64,000 nt of DNA from Sphingomonas turrisvirgatae (GCF_001721295.1 NZ_MDDS01000005.1:62001-126000); one strand, 5' to 3'; shown: positions 18,373 through 26,826, numbered from the stretch's first letter. A program made the numbers and translations. The notes: generated from the sequence alone by a model not told the origin.

Positions 18373-18711
18373 ATGATCATCTCACCAGCATATGCACAAA
18401 CTGCGGGCGCCGCGGGACAACAGAGCGCGATGGGCGGCATCATGGGCATCCTGCCGCTCGTCCTGATCTTCGTCGCTTTCTACTTCCTGATGATCCGTCC
18501 GCAGCAAAAGCGGATGAAGACGCTTCAGGCCTCGATCGCGGGGATCAAGAAGAACGACACGGTCGTCACCGCTGGCGGTCTGGTCGGCAAGGTGGTTTCG
18601 GTCGACGAAACCTATGCGCAGGTCGAGATCGCCCCGACGGTGAAGGTCAAGGTCGTCAAGGCGACCATCGTGGAAGTCCAGCCGCTCGGCGGCAAGCCGG
18701 CGAACGACTAA
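18373..18711 (+). CDS. yajC: Preprotein translocase subunit YajC
   Basis: A 112-residue single-pass membrane protein. The membrane segment IMGILPLVLIFVAFYFLMI is followed by the family-defining RPQQKRMK, then KKNDTVVTAGGLVGKVVSVDE. The start at MIISPAYAQ is chosen because translation upstream gives an unlikely Arg-rich extension. YajC associates with SecD, SecF and YidC in the Sec holotranslocon. secD begins three bases after its stop, so the three form an operon. Confidence 0.96.
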   Translation: MIISPAYAQTAGAAGQQSAMGGIMGILPLVLIFVAFYFLMIRPQQKRMKTLQASIAGIKKNDTVVTAGGLVGKVVSVDETYAQVEIAPTVKVKVVKATIVEVQPLGGKPAND

Positions 18712-18714
18712 ACC

Positions 18715-20352
18715 ATGCTGGACTTTCCGAAGTGGAAGGTATGGGCGGTCTGGCTGACGATCGCCCTGGGCATCCTGTGCGCCATTCCCAGCCTGATGCC
18801 TGGCAGCGTGCGCCAGCACTGGCCGTCCTGGGTGCCGCAGCCGACGGTCAATTTGGGTCTCGATCTTGCCGGCGGCAGCTACATTCTGCTCGAAGCCGAC
18901 ACGGCCGATTTCCGCAAGGTGCGCCTTGCCGCCAAGCGCGACGAGATCGAGACCGAGTTCCGCCGCCAGGATCCGCGCATCGATATCGGCGATATCTCGC
19001 TGCAGAATGACCGCATCAGCTTCATGGTGCGCGATCCCGCCCAGGTCGATGCCGCCCGCGAACGGCTGCTCCAGCTGACCGGCAGCGGCGTCGGCATGAC
19101 CGGCCAGCGCGAATGGACGATCGAGGTCCGCGACTCGACTCGCTTCATCGTCAGCCAGACTAGCGCCGGCCAGCAGCAGGCGATCGACCAGGCGATGGGC
19201 GACGCGCGCGAAGTGGTGGACCGCCGCATCAACGCGCTCGGCACGCTGGAGCCGACGATCGTGCGCCAGGGCACCGACCGCATCGTCGTCCAGGTGCCGG
19301 GGTTGCAGGATCCCGAAGCCTTGAAGCAGCTGCTCGGCCAGACCGCGCGGCTCGAGTTCAAGCTGGTCGATCAGCAAGCGAACCCCGCGGACCTCGCGCG
19401 CGGCACCGCGCCGATCGGCGCAGAGGTGCTGCCGTGGCCCAGCGCGCCGCCGGGCATCCCTTACGTCGCCTATCCGACTCAGGAGGGCCAGGTTCCCATG
19501 GTCGCGGTGCGGCGGCAGACGATCGTCAGCGGCGACCAGCTGATCGACGCCCGGCAGGAGTTCGGGCAGAATCAGGACGTCGTCGTCGCCTTCACGTTCG
19601 ACAGCCAGGGCGGCCGCCGCTTCGCACAGGTTACTCAGGCCAATACCGGCAAGCCGTTCGCGATCATCGTCGACAACACGATCATCTCGGCTCCCAACAT
19701 CAACGAACCGATCCTGGGCGGTCGCGGACAGATTTCGGGCGGATTCACGGTCGAAAGCGCCAACCAGCTCGCCATTGCCCTTCGTTCGGGCAAGATGCCG
19801 GTGAAGCTCAACGTCGTCGAGGAATCGACGATCAGTCCCGAACTCGGCGCGGATTCGATCGAGGCCGGCATCATCGCCGGCATCGTCGGCACGCTGGCCG
19901 TGGTCGTGCTGATGATCCTAGCTTATGTCCGTTTCGGCATATACGCCAACATCGCGCTGGTCGTGAACGTTCTGATGATCATCGGCGTGATGGCGTTGTT
20001 CAACGCCACGCTGACGTTGCCCGGTATCGCTGGCTTCGTGTTGACGATCGGTGCGGCGGTCGACGCCAACGTGCTGATCAACGAGCGTATCCGAGAGGAA
20101 TTGCGACGCGGGCGGACCAACAACGCATCGATCGAATTCGGCTACAAGGAAGCCAGCCGGGCAATTTTCGACGCGAACGTCACCAACGTCATCGCCGCCG
20201 TCATCATGTTCGTGTTCGGTGCCGGCCCGGTGCGCGGCTTCGCCGTCGTGCTGACGATCGGCATCGTGACCTCGGTCTTCACGGCCGTGACCTTCACGCG
20301 TCTGATGGTTGCCAATTGGCTCAAGACCCGGCCCAAAGAGCTGGTGATCTGA
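18715..20352 (+). CDS. secD: Protein translocase subunit SecD
   Basis: A 545-residue RND-type Sec accessory protein. It has an N-terminal membrane segment, NLGLDLAGGSYILLEAD (the family GLDLxGG motif), and a large P1 periplasmic domain. Five C-terminal membrane segments follow, including the proton-path region with VNVLMIIGVMALFNATLTLPG and GAAVDANVLINERIREE. With SecF it uses the proton motive force to pull preproteins through SecYEG. The length and order yajC-secD-secF are standard. Confidence 0.97.
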   Translation: MLDFPKWKVWAVWLTIALGILCAIPSLMPGSVRQHWPSWVPQPTVNLGLDLAGGSYILLEADTADFRKVRLAAKRDEIETEFRRQDPRIDIGDISLQNDRISFMVRDPAQVDAARERLLQLTGSGVGMTGQREWTIEVRDSTRFIVSQTSAGQQQAIDQAMGDAREVVDRRINALGTLEPTIVRQGTDRIVVQVPGLQDPEALKQLLGQTARLEFKLVDQQANPADLARGTAPIGAEVLPWPSAPPGIPYVAYPTQEGQVPMVAVRRQTIVSGDQLIDARQEFGQNQDVVVAFTFDSQGGRRFAQVTQANTGKPFAIIVDNTIISAPNINEPILGGRGQISGGFTVESANQLAIALRSGKMPVKLNVVEESTISPELGADSIEAGIIAGIVGTLAVVVLMILAYVRFGIYANIALVVNVLMIIGVMALFNATLTLPGIAGFVLTIGAAVDANVLINERIREELRRGRTNNASIEFGYKEASRAIFDANVTNVIAAVIMFVFGAGPVRGFAVVLTIGIVTSVFTAVTFTRLMVANWLKTRPKELVI

Positions 20353-20362
20353 GGAAAACGAC

Positions 20363-21340
20363 ATGCGCCCGCTAAAGCTCGTCCCCGATAACACGAACAT
20401 CGACTTCATGGGGTTTCGCCATTGGGCGACCGCCATCACGGTCCTGATGGTCGTGGTGTCGATCGCCTTCCTCGTGATGCGCGGTCTCAACTTCGGCATC
20501 GATTTCGTCGGTGGCCAGAACGTCCGCGTCACCTTTGCCCAGCCGGTGCAGCTCGACACGCTCCGCGAGCGTGTGGACGCGCTCGGCTATGGCGAGTCGA
20601 CGATCCAGCAGTTCGGATCGGCGAAGGATGTCGCGATCCGCATGCCGGTGCCGGGGGACGAGGATGGCGCGACCGCTCGCGCGACCGCTCAGGTGCGCGA
20701 GGTGATCGCGAAGAACTATCCCGGTGCGCGCGTCAATTCGGTCGAGGCGGTGTCGGGCAAGGTGTCGGGCGAATTGTTCGAGAAGGGCGCGCTGGCGCTC
20801 GGCCTGGCGATGCTCGCGATCGCCATCTACATCTGGTTCCGCTTTGAATGGCAGTTCGGCGTCGGCGCGCTGCTCGCGCTAGCGCAGGACATGATCGTCA
20901 CGCTCGGCTTCTTTGCCGCGACTCAGCTCGAGTTCAACCTCAATACGGTTGCCGCGCTGCTGACGATCATCGGCTATTCGCTGAACGACAAGATCGTCAT
21001 CTTCGACCGCGTGCGCGAGAACCTGCGCAAATATCGCAAGATGGAGATCATCCCGCTGCTCAACCTCTCGATCAACGAGACGCTGGCGCGCACAGTGATG
21101 ACGTCGCTCACCCTCGTCATCGCGCTGGCCGCGCTTGTGATCCTTGGCCCGGACGTGATCTTCGGCTTCTCGCTCGCCATGCTGCTCGGCATCGCCATCG
21201 GCACATGGTCTTCGATGTTCGTCGGCAACGGCATCCTGATCCAGTTCAAGGTCGGACCGGGCAGCTTCAAGTCGAATGAGGACAAGGCGGCCGAGGGAGC
21301 GGCGAAGACCGGCCAGGTCAGCTTCAAGGACATGCCCTGA
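20363..21340 (+). CDS. secF: Protein translocase subunit SecF
   Basis: A 325-residue partner of SecD. It shows FVGGQNVRVTF (GIDFxGG-like motif: LNFGIDFVGG), six membrane segments, and the conserved YSLNDKIVIFDRVRENLRK loop. It starts ten bases after secD with a GAGGAAAACGAC leader. The stop overlaps the ATG of the next gene by one base, which couples the Mth938 protein to it. Confidence 0.97.
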   Translation: MRPLKLVPDNTNIDFMGFRHWATAITVLMVVVSIAFLVMRGLNFGIDFVGGQNVRVTFAQPVQLDTLRERVDALGYGESTIQQFGSAKDVAIRMPVPGDEDGATARATAQVREVIAKNYPGARVNSVEAVSGKVSGELFEKGALALGLAMLAIAIYIWFRFEWQFGVGALLALAQDMIVTLGFFAATQLEFNLNTVAALLTIIGYSLNDKIVIFDRVRENLRKYRKMEIIPLLNLSINETLARTVMTSLTLVIALAALVILGPDVIFGFSLAMLLGIAIGTWSSMFVGNGILIQFKVGPGSFKSNEDKAAEGAAKTGQVSFKDMP

Positions 21341-21702
21341 TGCGCATGGACCGGTCCCGGGTGGAGGGGCCGGTCGTATCCGGCTTCAGCGGCCGGGGCT
21401 TCCGCGTCGATGACAATGTCTATGAAGGGCTGCTGCTGACGCCCAACCGTGCGGATGGCTGGGCACCGCCTGCACTCGAAGCGCTGACGCCAGCCGATTT
21501 CGCGCCGCTGCTGGCGCTCGATCCGCAGCCGGAGTTTTTGCTGCTGGGCACTGGGCCCACGCTGCGCCGCCCGTCACCTGCACTGGAAGCGGCGCTGCCG
21601 TTCGGGATCGAGGTGATGGACAGCCGCGCCGCCGCACGCGCCTGGGGCGTGCTGCGCGCGGAACTGCGCTGGATTGTGGCCGCGCTTTATCCCTTGGACT
21701 GA
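21340..21702 (+). CDS. Mth938-like (DUF498) domain protein
   Basis: A 120-residue protein with the Mth938 pattern: an N-terminal GFSGRGFRVDDNVYEGLLLTP strand region, FLLLGTGPTLRRP, and the C-terminal IEVMDSRAAARAWGVLRAE. It has no catalytic site that can be named. Human and bacterial homologues (NDUFAF3-like) are linked to complex I assembly; the link here is only by family. It commonly sits next to secDF in alphaproteobacteria and overlaps secF by one base. Confidence 0.87.
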   Translation: MRMDRSRVEGPVVSGFSGRGFRVDDNVYEGLLLTPNRADGWAPPALEALTPADFAPLLALDPQPEFLLLGTGPTLRRPSPALEAALPFGIEVMDSRAAARAWGVLRAELRWIVAALYPLD

Positions 21703-21841
21703 CGCGCGTTTGGCCGCACGGCCCCACTGCTCGCAATGAGCATCGGGTGATCAAGCGTCGGTTCCATACCTGATCTTCCAATTCCGTTGCGACTGATGCA
21801 TGATCGGCGCGCGCACCACAGGTGCAACAGGGGAGAGGATC

Positions 21842-22972
21842 ATGCTGAACACCGTCATTGCGCTCATCGCTGCGCAGGCCGCCGCGCCCGTAGTGACCGA
21901 CTATTCCAAGGAAGCAAACTGGCTGTGCCGCCCCGGCCGGCAAGACGCGTGCACCGCGCCGCTCGATGCGACGGTGATCGCGGCGGATGGCTCGCGCACG
22001 ATCGAGCGGTTCGTCCCGGCGGCAAACCCGAAGTTCGATTGCTTCTATGTCTATCCTACGGTGTCGACCGACGACACGCCCAATAGCGACCTGAATATCG
22101 ACGAGGCCGAGCGCAGGGTGGCGCAGATCCAGGCCGCCCGTTTCCGCAGCGTCTGCCGCGTCTATGCGCCAATGTACCGGCAGGTAACGCTGAAGGCGCT
22201 GCGTGAGGTCATGATGGGCAAGCCGATGACCGCAGATTTCTCGATTGCCTATGCCGACGTGAAGGCGGCGTTCGACAGCTATATGGCGCGCGACAATGGC
22301 GGGCGCGGCGTCGTGCTGATTGGGCACAGCCAGGGGTCGCGGATGCTCACCATGCTGCTTGCGCGCGAGTTCGACGGCAAGCCGCAGGCGATGAAACAGC
22401 TGATCTCCGCCATGCCGATCGGCGCCAATGTCGATCTGACGGCCGGTCAGCGCACCGGCGTGCTGAAGTCGATCCCGACTTGCACCACCGCGAACGACAC
22501 TGGCTGCGTCGTCAGCTATGTCAGTTTCCGTGCGACCGTTCCGCCACCGGCACAGAGCCGCTTCGCGCGGGCCGGGCAGGGGATGCGCGTCGCTTGTGTC
22601 AACCCCGCGGCACCAGGCGGCGGCAAGGCGCGGCTCGACGCCTATCTGCCGACCGGATCGCTCGTCGGCACGCCGCAGCCCGTTCAGTGGAGCAAGGGCA
22701 GCGCGCCGGTCATCACGCCGTTCGTCAAGCTGCCCGGCATGGTCGCGGGCGAATGCGTCGAGCGTGACGGGGCGAGCTATCTCTCGATCACGCTCGACGC
22801 CGATCCCGCCGACCCGCGCACCGACGATATTCCGGGCGACGTGATGGACGGATCGCGCCGGCTGGACGATTGGGGCCTGCACCTGGTCGACATGAACCTG
22901 GCGATGGGCGACCTGGTGAAGCTCGCCGCAACTCAGGCCGATGCGTGGGCGGCGACCAAGCCGCGCAAGTGA
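21842..22972 (+). CDS. DUF3089 domain protein (alpha/beta hydrolase-like)
   Basis: A 376-residue exported protein with a short signal-like N-terminus (MLNTVIALIAAQAAA). The body has DCFYVYPTVSTDD and RVYAPMYRQVTL, both DUF3089 hallmarks, and a nucleophile elbow GHSQGSRM inside GVVLIGHSQG. It is therefore probably a periplasmic or secreted esterase/lipase; the substrate is unknown. The ATG at 21842 is preferred over 21800 because GGGGAGAGG lies just upstream. Its 3' end overlaps the convergent glycosyltransferase gene by 40 bases. Confidence 0.88.
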   Translation: MLNTVIALIAAQAAAPVVTDYSKEANWLCRPGRQDACTAPLDATVIAADGSRTIERFVPAANPKFDCFYVYPTVSTDDTPNSDLNIDEAERRVAQIQAARFRSVCRVYAPMYRQVTLKALREVMMGKPMTADFSIAYADVKAAFDSYMARDNGGRGVVLIGHSQGSRMLTMLLAREFDGKPQAMKQLISAMPIGANVDLTAGQRTGVLKSIPTCTTANDTGCVVSYVSFRATVPPPAQSRFARAGQGMRVACVNPAAPGGGKARLDAYLPTGSLVGTPQPVQWSKGSAPVITPFVKLPGMVAGECVERDGASYLSITLDADPADPRTDDIPGDVMDGSRRLDDWGLHLVDMNLAMGDLVKLAATQADAWAATKPRK

Positions 22973-24111
22973 TCGTAGAGGGCCGCCGTGTTCGCTTCCC
23001 AGGTGAACCCGGCGGCCATGCGCCGCACCGCCGCGCGTGGGGGCGGGGCGGCGAGCAGTTCGGCGATGGCGGCGGCAAAGGCGGCAGGATCGCGCGCGAC
23101 CACACGCCCGGCCTGCGGCGCGGTCACGACCTCGCGCGCGCCGCCTGCATCGGAAGTGACAAGGGGTGCGCCGCTCGCCAGCGCCTCGACCCAGGCGTTG
23201 GCCAGCCCTTCGGATGCGGAAGCGAGCGCCATGACGTCGGCGGCGGCCAGCAACGGCGGCAATTCGTCATGCGCCACGCTGCCCAGCAGCTTGACGCGAT
23301 CGGCCACCCCCAGGCTGACGATTTGCGCCGCCAGCCGCTGACGCTCCGGCCCCTCACCGGCGATCCTCAACGATACGCCGGGCAGCCGCGCCACCGCATC
23401 GATCACGATGTCGTGCCCCTTGCGCGGGATCAGCGCGCCGATCGATGCGACGAGCGGGCCCTGGATGCCTAGGCCTGCCTTGGCGGCGGCTTGATCGCCG
23501 GGTGCGAAGCGCGTCAAATCGACCCCGGTGTGATGCACGCGGATGCGCTCGGGTGGCATGCCGAGGGCGATCATGTCGGCCTTCATCGCTTGCGATACGC
23601 ACAGCAACCCGTCCGCCGCGCGCCCGCCGGCGGCGACCTGGTGTCGCGTTGCCGGGGCATTGCCCCACAAGTGGATATCCGCGCCGCGCGCCTTGATCGA
23701 CACCGGAACGCCGAACCGGCGGCCGAGCGCGATCGCCGCCACGCCGTCGGGGAAGAAGAAGCTCGCATCGATAACGTCGAACGGGAAATCGGCCCGGATG
23801 CGGTTCAGGAGCGGCGTCAGCCGGCGTACCAGCAGCGGCACGTGAAAGCGCCCGGCCGTGCCGGGCAGGACGGTGAAGGGCGGACGCCATGTCGGCACGC
23901 CCTTCCACGCTTCGTGCGGCGGCAGCTTGCCAAGCGCCCGGTAATGGCCCGCCGCATGAAACGGCCAGGGCGGCAGGCCGACAGGAGCGACGACCTGCAG
24001 TTCGACGTCCCAATGCGTGGCAAGGCCAAGCGTCTGTCGTTCGACGAACACGCCGAAATTGGGCCGTGACGCATCAGGATATAGCGAGGAAAGGGTGAGC
24101 ACGCGGAGCAT
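22933..24111 (-). CDS. Glycosyltransferase family 4 protein
   Basis: A 392-residue GT-B fold glycosyltransferase. The N-terminal domain starts RVLTLSSLYPDASRPNFGVFVERQ. The C-terminal domain has the donor-binding signature: VASIGALIPRKGHD, RIAGEGPE, and ALASASEGLANAWVEALASG, containing the EGLANAWVEALA variant of the GT4 E-x7-E motif. It probably transfers a sugar to an exported polysaccharide or lipid. No neighbouring polysaccharide cluster is present. Confidence 0.92.
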   Translation of the reverse strand: MLRVLTLSSLYPDASRPNFGVFVERQTLGLATHWDVELQVVAPVGLPPWPFHAAGHYRALGKLPPHEAWKGVPTWRPPFTVLPGTAGRFHVPLLVRRLTPLLNRIRADFPFDVIDASFFFPDGVAAIALGRRFGVPVSIKARGADIHLWGNAPATRHQVAAGGRAADGLLCVSQAMKADMIALGMPPERIRVHHTGVDLTRFAPGDQAAAKAGLGIQGPLVASIGALIPRKGHDIVIDAVARLPGVSLRIAGEGPERQRLAAQIVSLGVADRVKLLGSVAHDELPPLLAAADVMALASASEGLANAWVEALASGAPLVTSDAGGAREVVTAPQAGRVVARDPAAFAAAIAELLAAPPPRAAVRRMAAGFTWEANTAALYDHLRGLVAAHASA

Positions 24112-24153
24112 TGCTCCACGCGCTACACGCCTTTCGGTTAAAACGCGCTTAGG

Positions 24154-24528
24154 TCAGCGGCAGCGGACTTCGCCCTTGTCGACCGAAGCGCCTACCGCGG
24201 CACCACCGGCTGCACCCAGGATCGTGCCCAGCGTCTTCGATCCGCCCGGCGCGATGATGTTGCCCAGCACGCCGCCGGCCAATCCGCCGACGATCAGCCC
24301 GGCCGACCCGTCGCCGCGGCGGCAATAATAGCGGCCGTCGCGACCGACATAGACGCGGTCGTCGCGGCCAAGGCGGCGTTCCTCATAGCTGCCATCGCGA
24401 TAGTAACGCGGCGCATCCCAGTAATCGTCGCCGCTGGCATAGCCCGGCCGGCCGCCCGAGCCATAGTCCGTGCAGGCGCCGGTCAGCGCCATGGCCGCGG
24501 TGCTCGCGGCAATCATCAGCTTCTTCAT
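24154..24528 (-). CDS. Glycine-zipper 2TM lipoprotein
   Basis: A 124-residue lipoprotein. The signal MKKLMIAASTAAMALTGAC ends in a lipobox (LTGAC). A Tyr/Asp/Arg-rich linker follows, then RYYCRRGDGSAGLIVGGLAGG and a glycine-zipper pair ending VDKGEVRCR. The family (17 kDa surface antigen-like, PF05433) sits in the outer membrane. The neighbouring gene at 24623 encodes a paralogue with the same C-terminal pattern. A GGAGAGATG ribosome site precedes the start. Confidence 0.9.
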   Translation of the reverse strand: MKKLMIAASTAAMALTGACTDYGSGGRPGYASGDDYWDAPRYYRDGSYEERRLGRDDRVYVGRDGRYYCRRGDGSAGLIVGGLAGGVLGNIIAPGGSKTLGTILGAAGGAAVGASVDKGEVRCR

Positions 24529-24622
24529 CGCATCTCTCCTGGCGGAACTTCTGGCGTCTGCTCAACGAAACGGGGCGCGGAAGTTTCCTCCCGCGCCCCA
24601 AGTCATCTTGATCTGGATCGAT

Positions 24623-24955
24623 TTAGCGGCAGCGACGCTTGCTTCCGCTGCGCTCGATCTCGCGCCCTGCGACCGCGCCGGCTGCCGCGCCCAGCAGCGT
24701 GCCGACCGTGCGGTCGCCGCGCGTGTCGATCGACCGGCCGACCAGCGCGCCGGCAACGCCGCCAACCACCAGGCCGGTCGTGCCGTCGGGCTTGCGGCAG
24801 TAACGGCGGCCGTCGCGGCCACGCCATTCGCGATAGCGGGCGCGGCTCTGCGCCTGTGCCTCGGTGCCAAAGCTCGGTCCACCGATGCTGGGCAGCATGG
24901 CGGTGGCGGGGATGGTCAGCGACGCGGCGCCCAGCGCCATCATCAGGTTACGCAT
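24623..24955 (-). CDS. Glycine-zipper 2TM domain protein
   Basis: A 110-residue exported protein. The signal MRNLMMALGAASLTIPATA precedes a short linker ending in EAQAQ. A block parallel to its neighbour follows: GRRYCRKPDGTTGLVVGGVAGALVG, then TVGTLLGAAAGAVAGREIE and a Cys near the end. It has no lipobox, unlike the downstream gene at 24154. The start is set by GGAG seven bases upstream of the ATG; the long upstream extension in this frame has no support. The gene diverges from the cupin gene. Confidence 0.88.
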   Translation of the reverse strand: MRNLMMALGAASLTIPATAMLPSIGGPSFGTEAQAQSRARYREWRGRDGRRYCRKPDGTTGLVVGGVAGALVGRSIDTRGDRTVGTLLGAAAGAVAGREIERSGSKRRCR

Positions 24956-25050
24956 CAGAAAACTCCATTCTCTACCTTGAACCCTGTGCAAAGAACGGCC
25001 GACGTTATGGCCGGTTTCATGAACGTAACATTTCGTGCAGTTCATGCGCG

Positions 25051-25482
25051 ATGCAGGATCAATCGCAGGACATCGTCGCCCGTCTCGGCCTGGCCCGACA
25101 TCCAGAGGGCGGCTGGTACCGTGAAACGGGGCGCGCGCCGGCGGCGGACGGCCGGCGTTCGCCGGGCACGGGCATCCTCTATCTGCTTGAGGCAGGCGAG
25201 CGTTCCCACTGGTATCGCGTCGATGCGGACGAGCTATGGCTCTGGCATGCCGGCGCGCCGCTCGACCTGATGATCGCACCGGGCGATGACGCGCCACCGC
25301 GTACGATCACGCTGGGCGGCGACGTGCTTGCCGGCCATGTGCCACAGGCGCTCGTCCCGGCAACGCACTGGCAGGCGGCAGAGGCGCGGCGCGGCTGGGC
25401 GCTGGTCAGCTGTGTCGTCGTGCCCGGCTTCGACTTTGCGGGCTTTAACCTTGCTCCGCCCGGCTGGCAGCCGGGCGGCTGA
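25051..25482 (+). CDS. DUF985 / cupin_5 family protein
   Basis: A 143-residue protein with the cupin_5 pattern: the N-terminal HPEGGWYRETGRAP, then ILYLLEAGERSHWYRVDADELW and a second motif VPATHWQAAEARRGWALVSCVVVPGFDF. This is a small double-stranded beta-helix, and the His residues of the first motif probably bind a metal. The reaction is unknown. The ATG at 25051 matches the family start; the frame's upstream part overlaps the promoter of the divergent glycine-zipper gene. Confidence 0.9.
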   Translation: MQDQSQDIVARLGLARHPEGGWYRETGRAPAADGRRSPGTGILYLLEAGERSHWYRVDADELWLWHAGAPLDLMIAPGDDAPPRTITLGGDVLAGHVPQALVPATHWQAAEARRGWALVSCVVVPGFDFAGFNLAPPGWQPGG

Positions 25483-25501
25483 CCGATCCCCGCAATCCAC
25501 G

Positions 25502-25510
25502 TTATCCACA
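25502..25510 (+). promoter_or_regulatory. Single perfect DnaA box (TTATCCACA)
   Basis: TTATCCACA matches the DnaA box consensus at all nine positions, 20 bases after the cupin gene stop. A weaker relative (CAATCCACG) lies immediately before it. Only one perfect copy is present and there is no AT-rich unwinding region, so this is not a replication origin by itself. Chance occurrence is possible. Confidence 0.45.
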
Positions 25511-25659
25511 GATGGGAACAGCGGGTTGCGGCTTTGCGCGACTCGCATTCGATGACAGCATCACATCTGTAAGCGGATGACGGAACGCCGAGAAATCGGA
25601 AAGAAGTCAAAGGTTTACGACGGACCGACAGCTGCTGGTGCCTTTTGGAAACCGCACCG

Positions 25660-26165
25660 TCGGGACGGGGACGCCACCCCGGGAAACGGCCCGTCCGGCT
25701 CGCGAGAGCGGGCTTGGGCGGATACGAAACGGAACCGGTGTCCGAACGCTGATCGAGCGCTCAGGCGTGCGATGGGCGGATCTTCGGAACGGCGCAACGC
25801 TTCGGCGATGCGCAAGACCGGGGATCGAACTGCAAGCCGCATGGCGACATGCGCGGCGCAGGGTGATTGCAAGCGAGTGCCCCCTCGGGACACTTGAATT
25901 GCAATGACCGCCCGCAAAGCCGGAACCGCAAGGAGCCGGCGGAGCAAAGGACATCGCGGCGGACGGGGCGGTCTTCGGACATGCCCGCCCGCCCGGTGAC
26001 CCGGAGAAGCGGACGGCTTGCCGATCGTGGACCCAAGGATGTCCAGGTTCGCCGCCCTTGCCGGCGCGAACATGGACATGCCGCCGACAGCAGGCGCGCA
26101 GCCCCCGGGCCGCGCCGCCGGAAACAAGGCGACAGGGGGCCGGCGGCGACGCCGACCCCCTTTTT
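25660..26165 (+). ncRNA. Candidate large structured RNA with terminal hairpin terminator
   Basis: No convincing protein is encoded on either strand here, yet the plus strand folds into an almost continuous series of local stems. These are 25663-25669/25690-25696, 25698-25709 (GCTC-GCGA-GAGC), 25719-25725/25738-25744, 25792-25813 (GCGCA A CGC-TTCG-GCG A TGCGC), 25839-25852 (GCATG-GCGA-CATGC), 25866-25872/25899-25905 enclosing AGTG/CACT, 25906-25913/25966-25973 (8 bp), 26028-26032/26041-26045, 26047-26052/26066-26071 and 26093-26098/26111-26116. The series ends in a strong terminator at 26135-26165. GNRA and UUCG tetraloops appear only when read on the plus strand. It does not show RNase P, tmRNA or 6S landmarks. 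The 5' end is undetermined and could lie near 25,560. Confidence 0.55.
26135..26165 (+). terminator. Rho-independent terminator
   Basis: GGGGG-C-CGGCG pairs with CGCCG-A-CCCCC around a GCGA loop (11-bp arms with one C/A mismatch), followed directly by TTTTT. The T-run is present on the plus strand only, so it ends plus-strand transcription. The nearest upstream protein gene stops about 650 bases earlier, which implies either a very long 3' UTR or a separate RNA. Confidence 0.88.
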
Positions 26166-26344
26166 CTGTCCGGTTACTTTTGGAAGTGCGACCAGGCCAT
26201 CCGGCGCGTCGGCAACGTCATCGTGGGCGTGAGGCGATGCTGACGGGCAACTCACGACCCCATTGTGGACGTTCCTCGCCGGTCTTACCTCTTTCCGGAT
26301 ACGTACGGTCGTCTGAGCCGAGGGCTGACAGCAGGAGAGTTGAA

Positions 26345-26500
26345 ATGACCGATTTTGAGTCCAGCTTGCTCGAGGTTCTTGCAAGCATCGACCGTTCGTT
26401 GCGGCAACTAGCTGGACGAGAGCTAAGGGACGGTGATCCGAGGCCGGCTTCTTCTGCTTTGGCCGGTTCGGCCGAGCGCTCACGAACGTCGTCTGATTGA
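26345..26500 (+). CDS. Small hypothetical protein (51 aa)
   Basis: MTDFESSLLEVLASIDRSLR begins a 51-residue acidic/Ser-rich protein. CAGGAGAG lies seven bases before the ATG, a good ribosome site, and this decides the start within a longer open frame. The first 28 residues look like an amphipathic helix; the rest is low in complexity. I recognise no family. It is convergent with the next small gene. Confidence 0.55.
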   Translation: MTDFESSLLEVLASIDRSLRQLAGRELRDGDPRPASSALAGSAERSRTSSD

Positions 26501-26513
26501 GCACCCTGTTTAA

Positions 26514-26669
26514 CTAAGGTGGGCTACGTGCTCCGATTTTGAGACTGCCCGCCCTGGGATGGCGGCGCTTGCCACAATACATGCAAGTTTCCATGCCGGG
26601 TCGCGATTGACTGCCAAAATAACGATGTCCGCGTCGCAGAATGCAGCGCAAATACTGCGTAAAATGCAT
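26514..26669 (-). CDS. Small zinc-ribbon-like protein (DUF1660-like)
   Basis: A 51-residue protein, MHFTQYLRCILRRGHRYF... with C-x-x-x-x-GH-R-Y and a C-terminal C-x-x-CGKRR. This resembles the small phage-type DUF1660 proteins (LCRLFGHxW...CxxCGK), which probably bind one zinc ion. AAGGA lies six bases before the chosen ATG at 26669; an upstream in-frame ATG at 26717 lacks such a site. Family membership is tentative. Confidence 0.55.
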   Translation of the reverse strand: MHFTQYLRCILRRGHRYFGSQSRPGMETCMYCGKRRHPRAGSLKIGARSPP

Positions 26670-26697
26670 GATAGGTCCTTCCGTCCTGCATTTCGGC

Positions 26698-26826
26698 TTA
26701 GAGCGCGTCATCGCCAAACAGGCTCTGCCGCAGCTTCGCGGAATAAGGAAAGGCGATCCACATCACGGCTCCGCCGAGCAGCGGAATGCTCCAGACGATC
26801 GCCACTACTATCGCAAGGGCGGTCAC
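26698..26826 (-). CDS. Small single-span membrane protein (42 aa)
   Basis: A 42-residue protein, VTALAIVVAIVWSIPLLGGA... with one membrane segment of about 24 residues and a basic then acidic tail ending SLFGDDAL. Its GTG overlaps the TGA of the preceding gene (GTGA), which argues for translational coupling. Upstream in this frame is an immediate TAG, so no earlier start is possible. I recognise no named family. Confidence 0.55.
   Translation of the reverse strand: MTALAIVVAIVWSIPLLGGAVMWIAFPYSAKLRQSLFGDDAL

Noticed and set aside
25577..25897. Open frame of 106 codons in the structured RNA region
   Set aside because: No ribosome site, composition dominated by Arg/Gly/Asp/Ala, no recognisable domain, and overlapping frames of similar length on both strands. 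The RNA structure explains the region better.
25615..26127. Minus-strand frame of 170 codons
   Set aside because: Pro/Arg/Ala-rich translation typical of GC-rich shadow frames; no family match; it runs against the terminator and tetraloop orientation.
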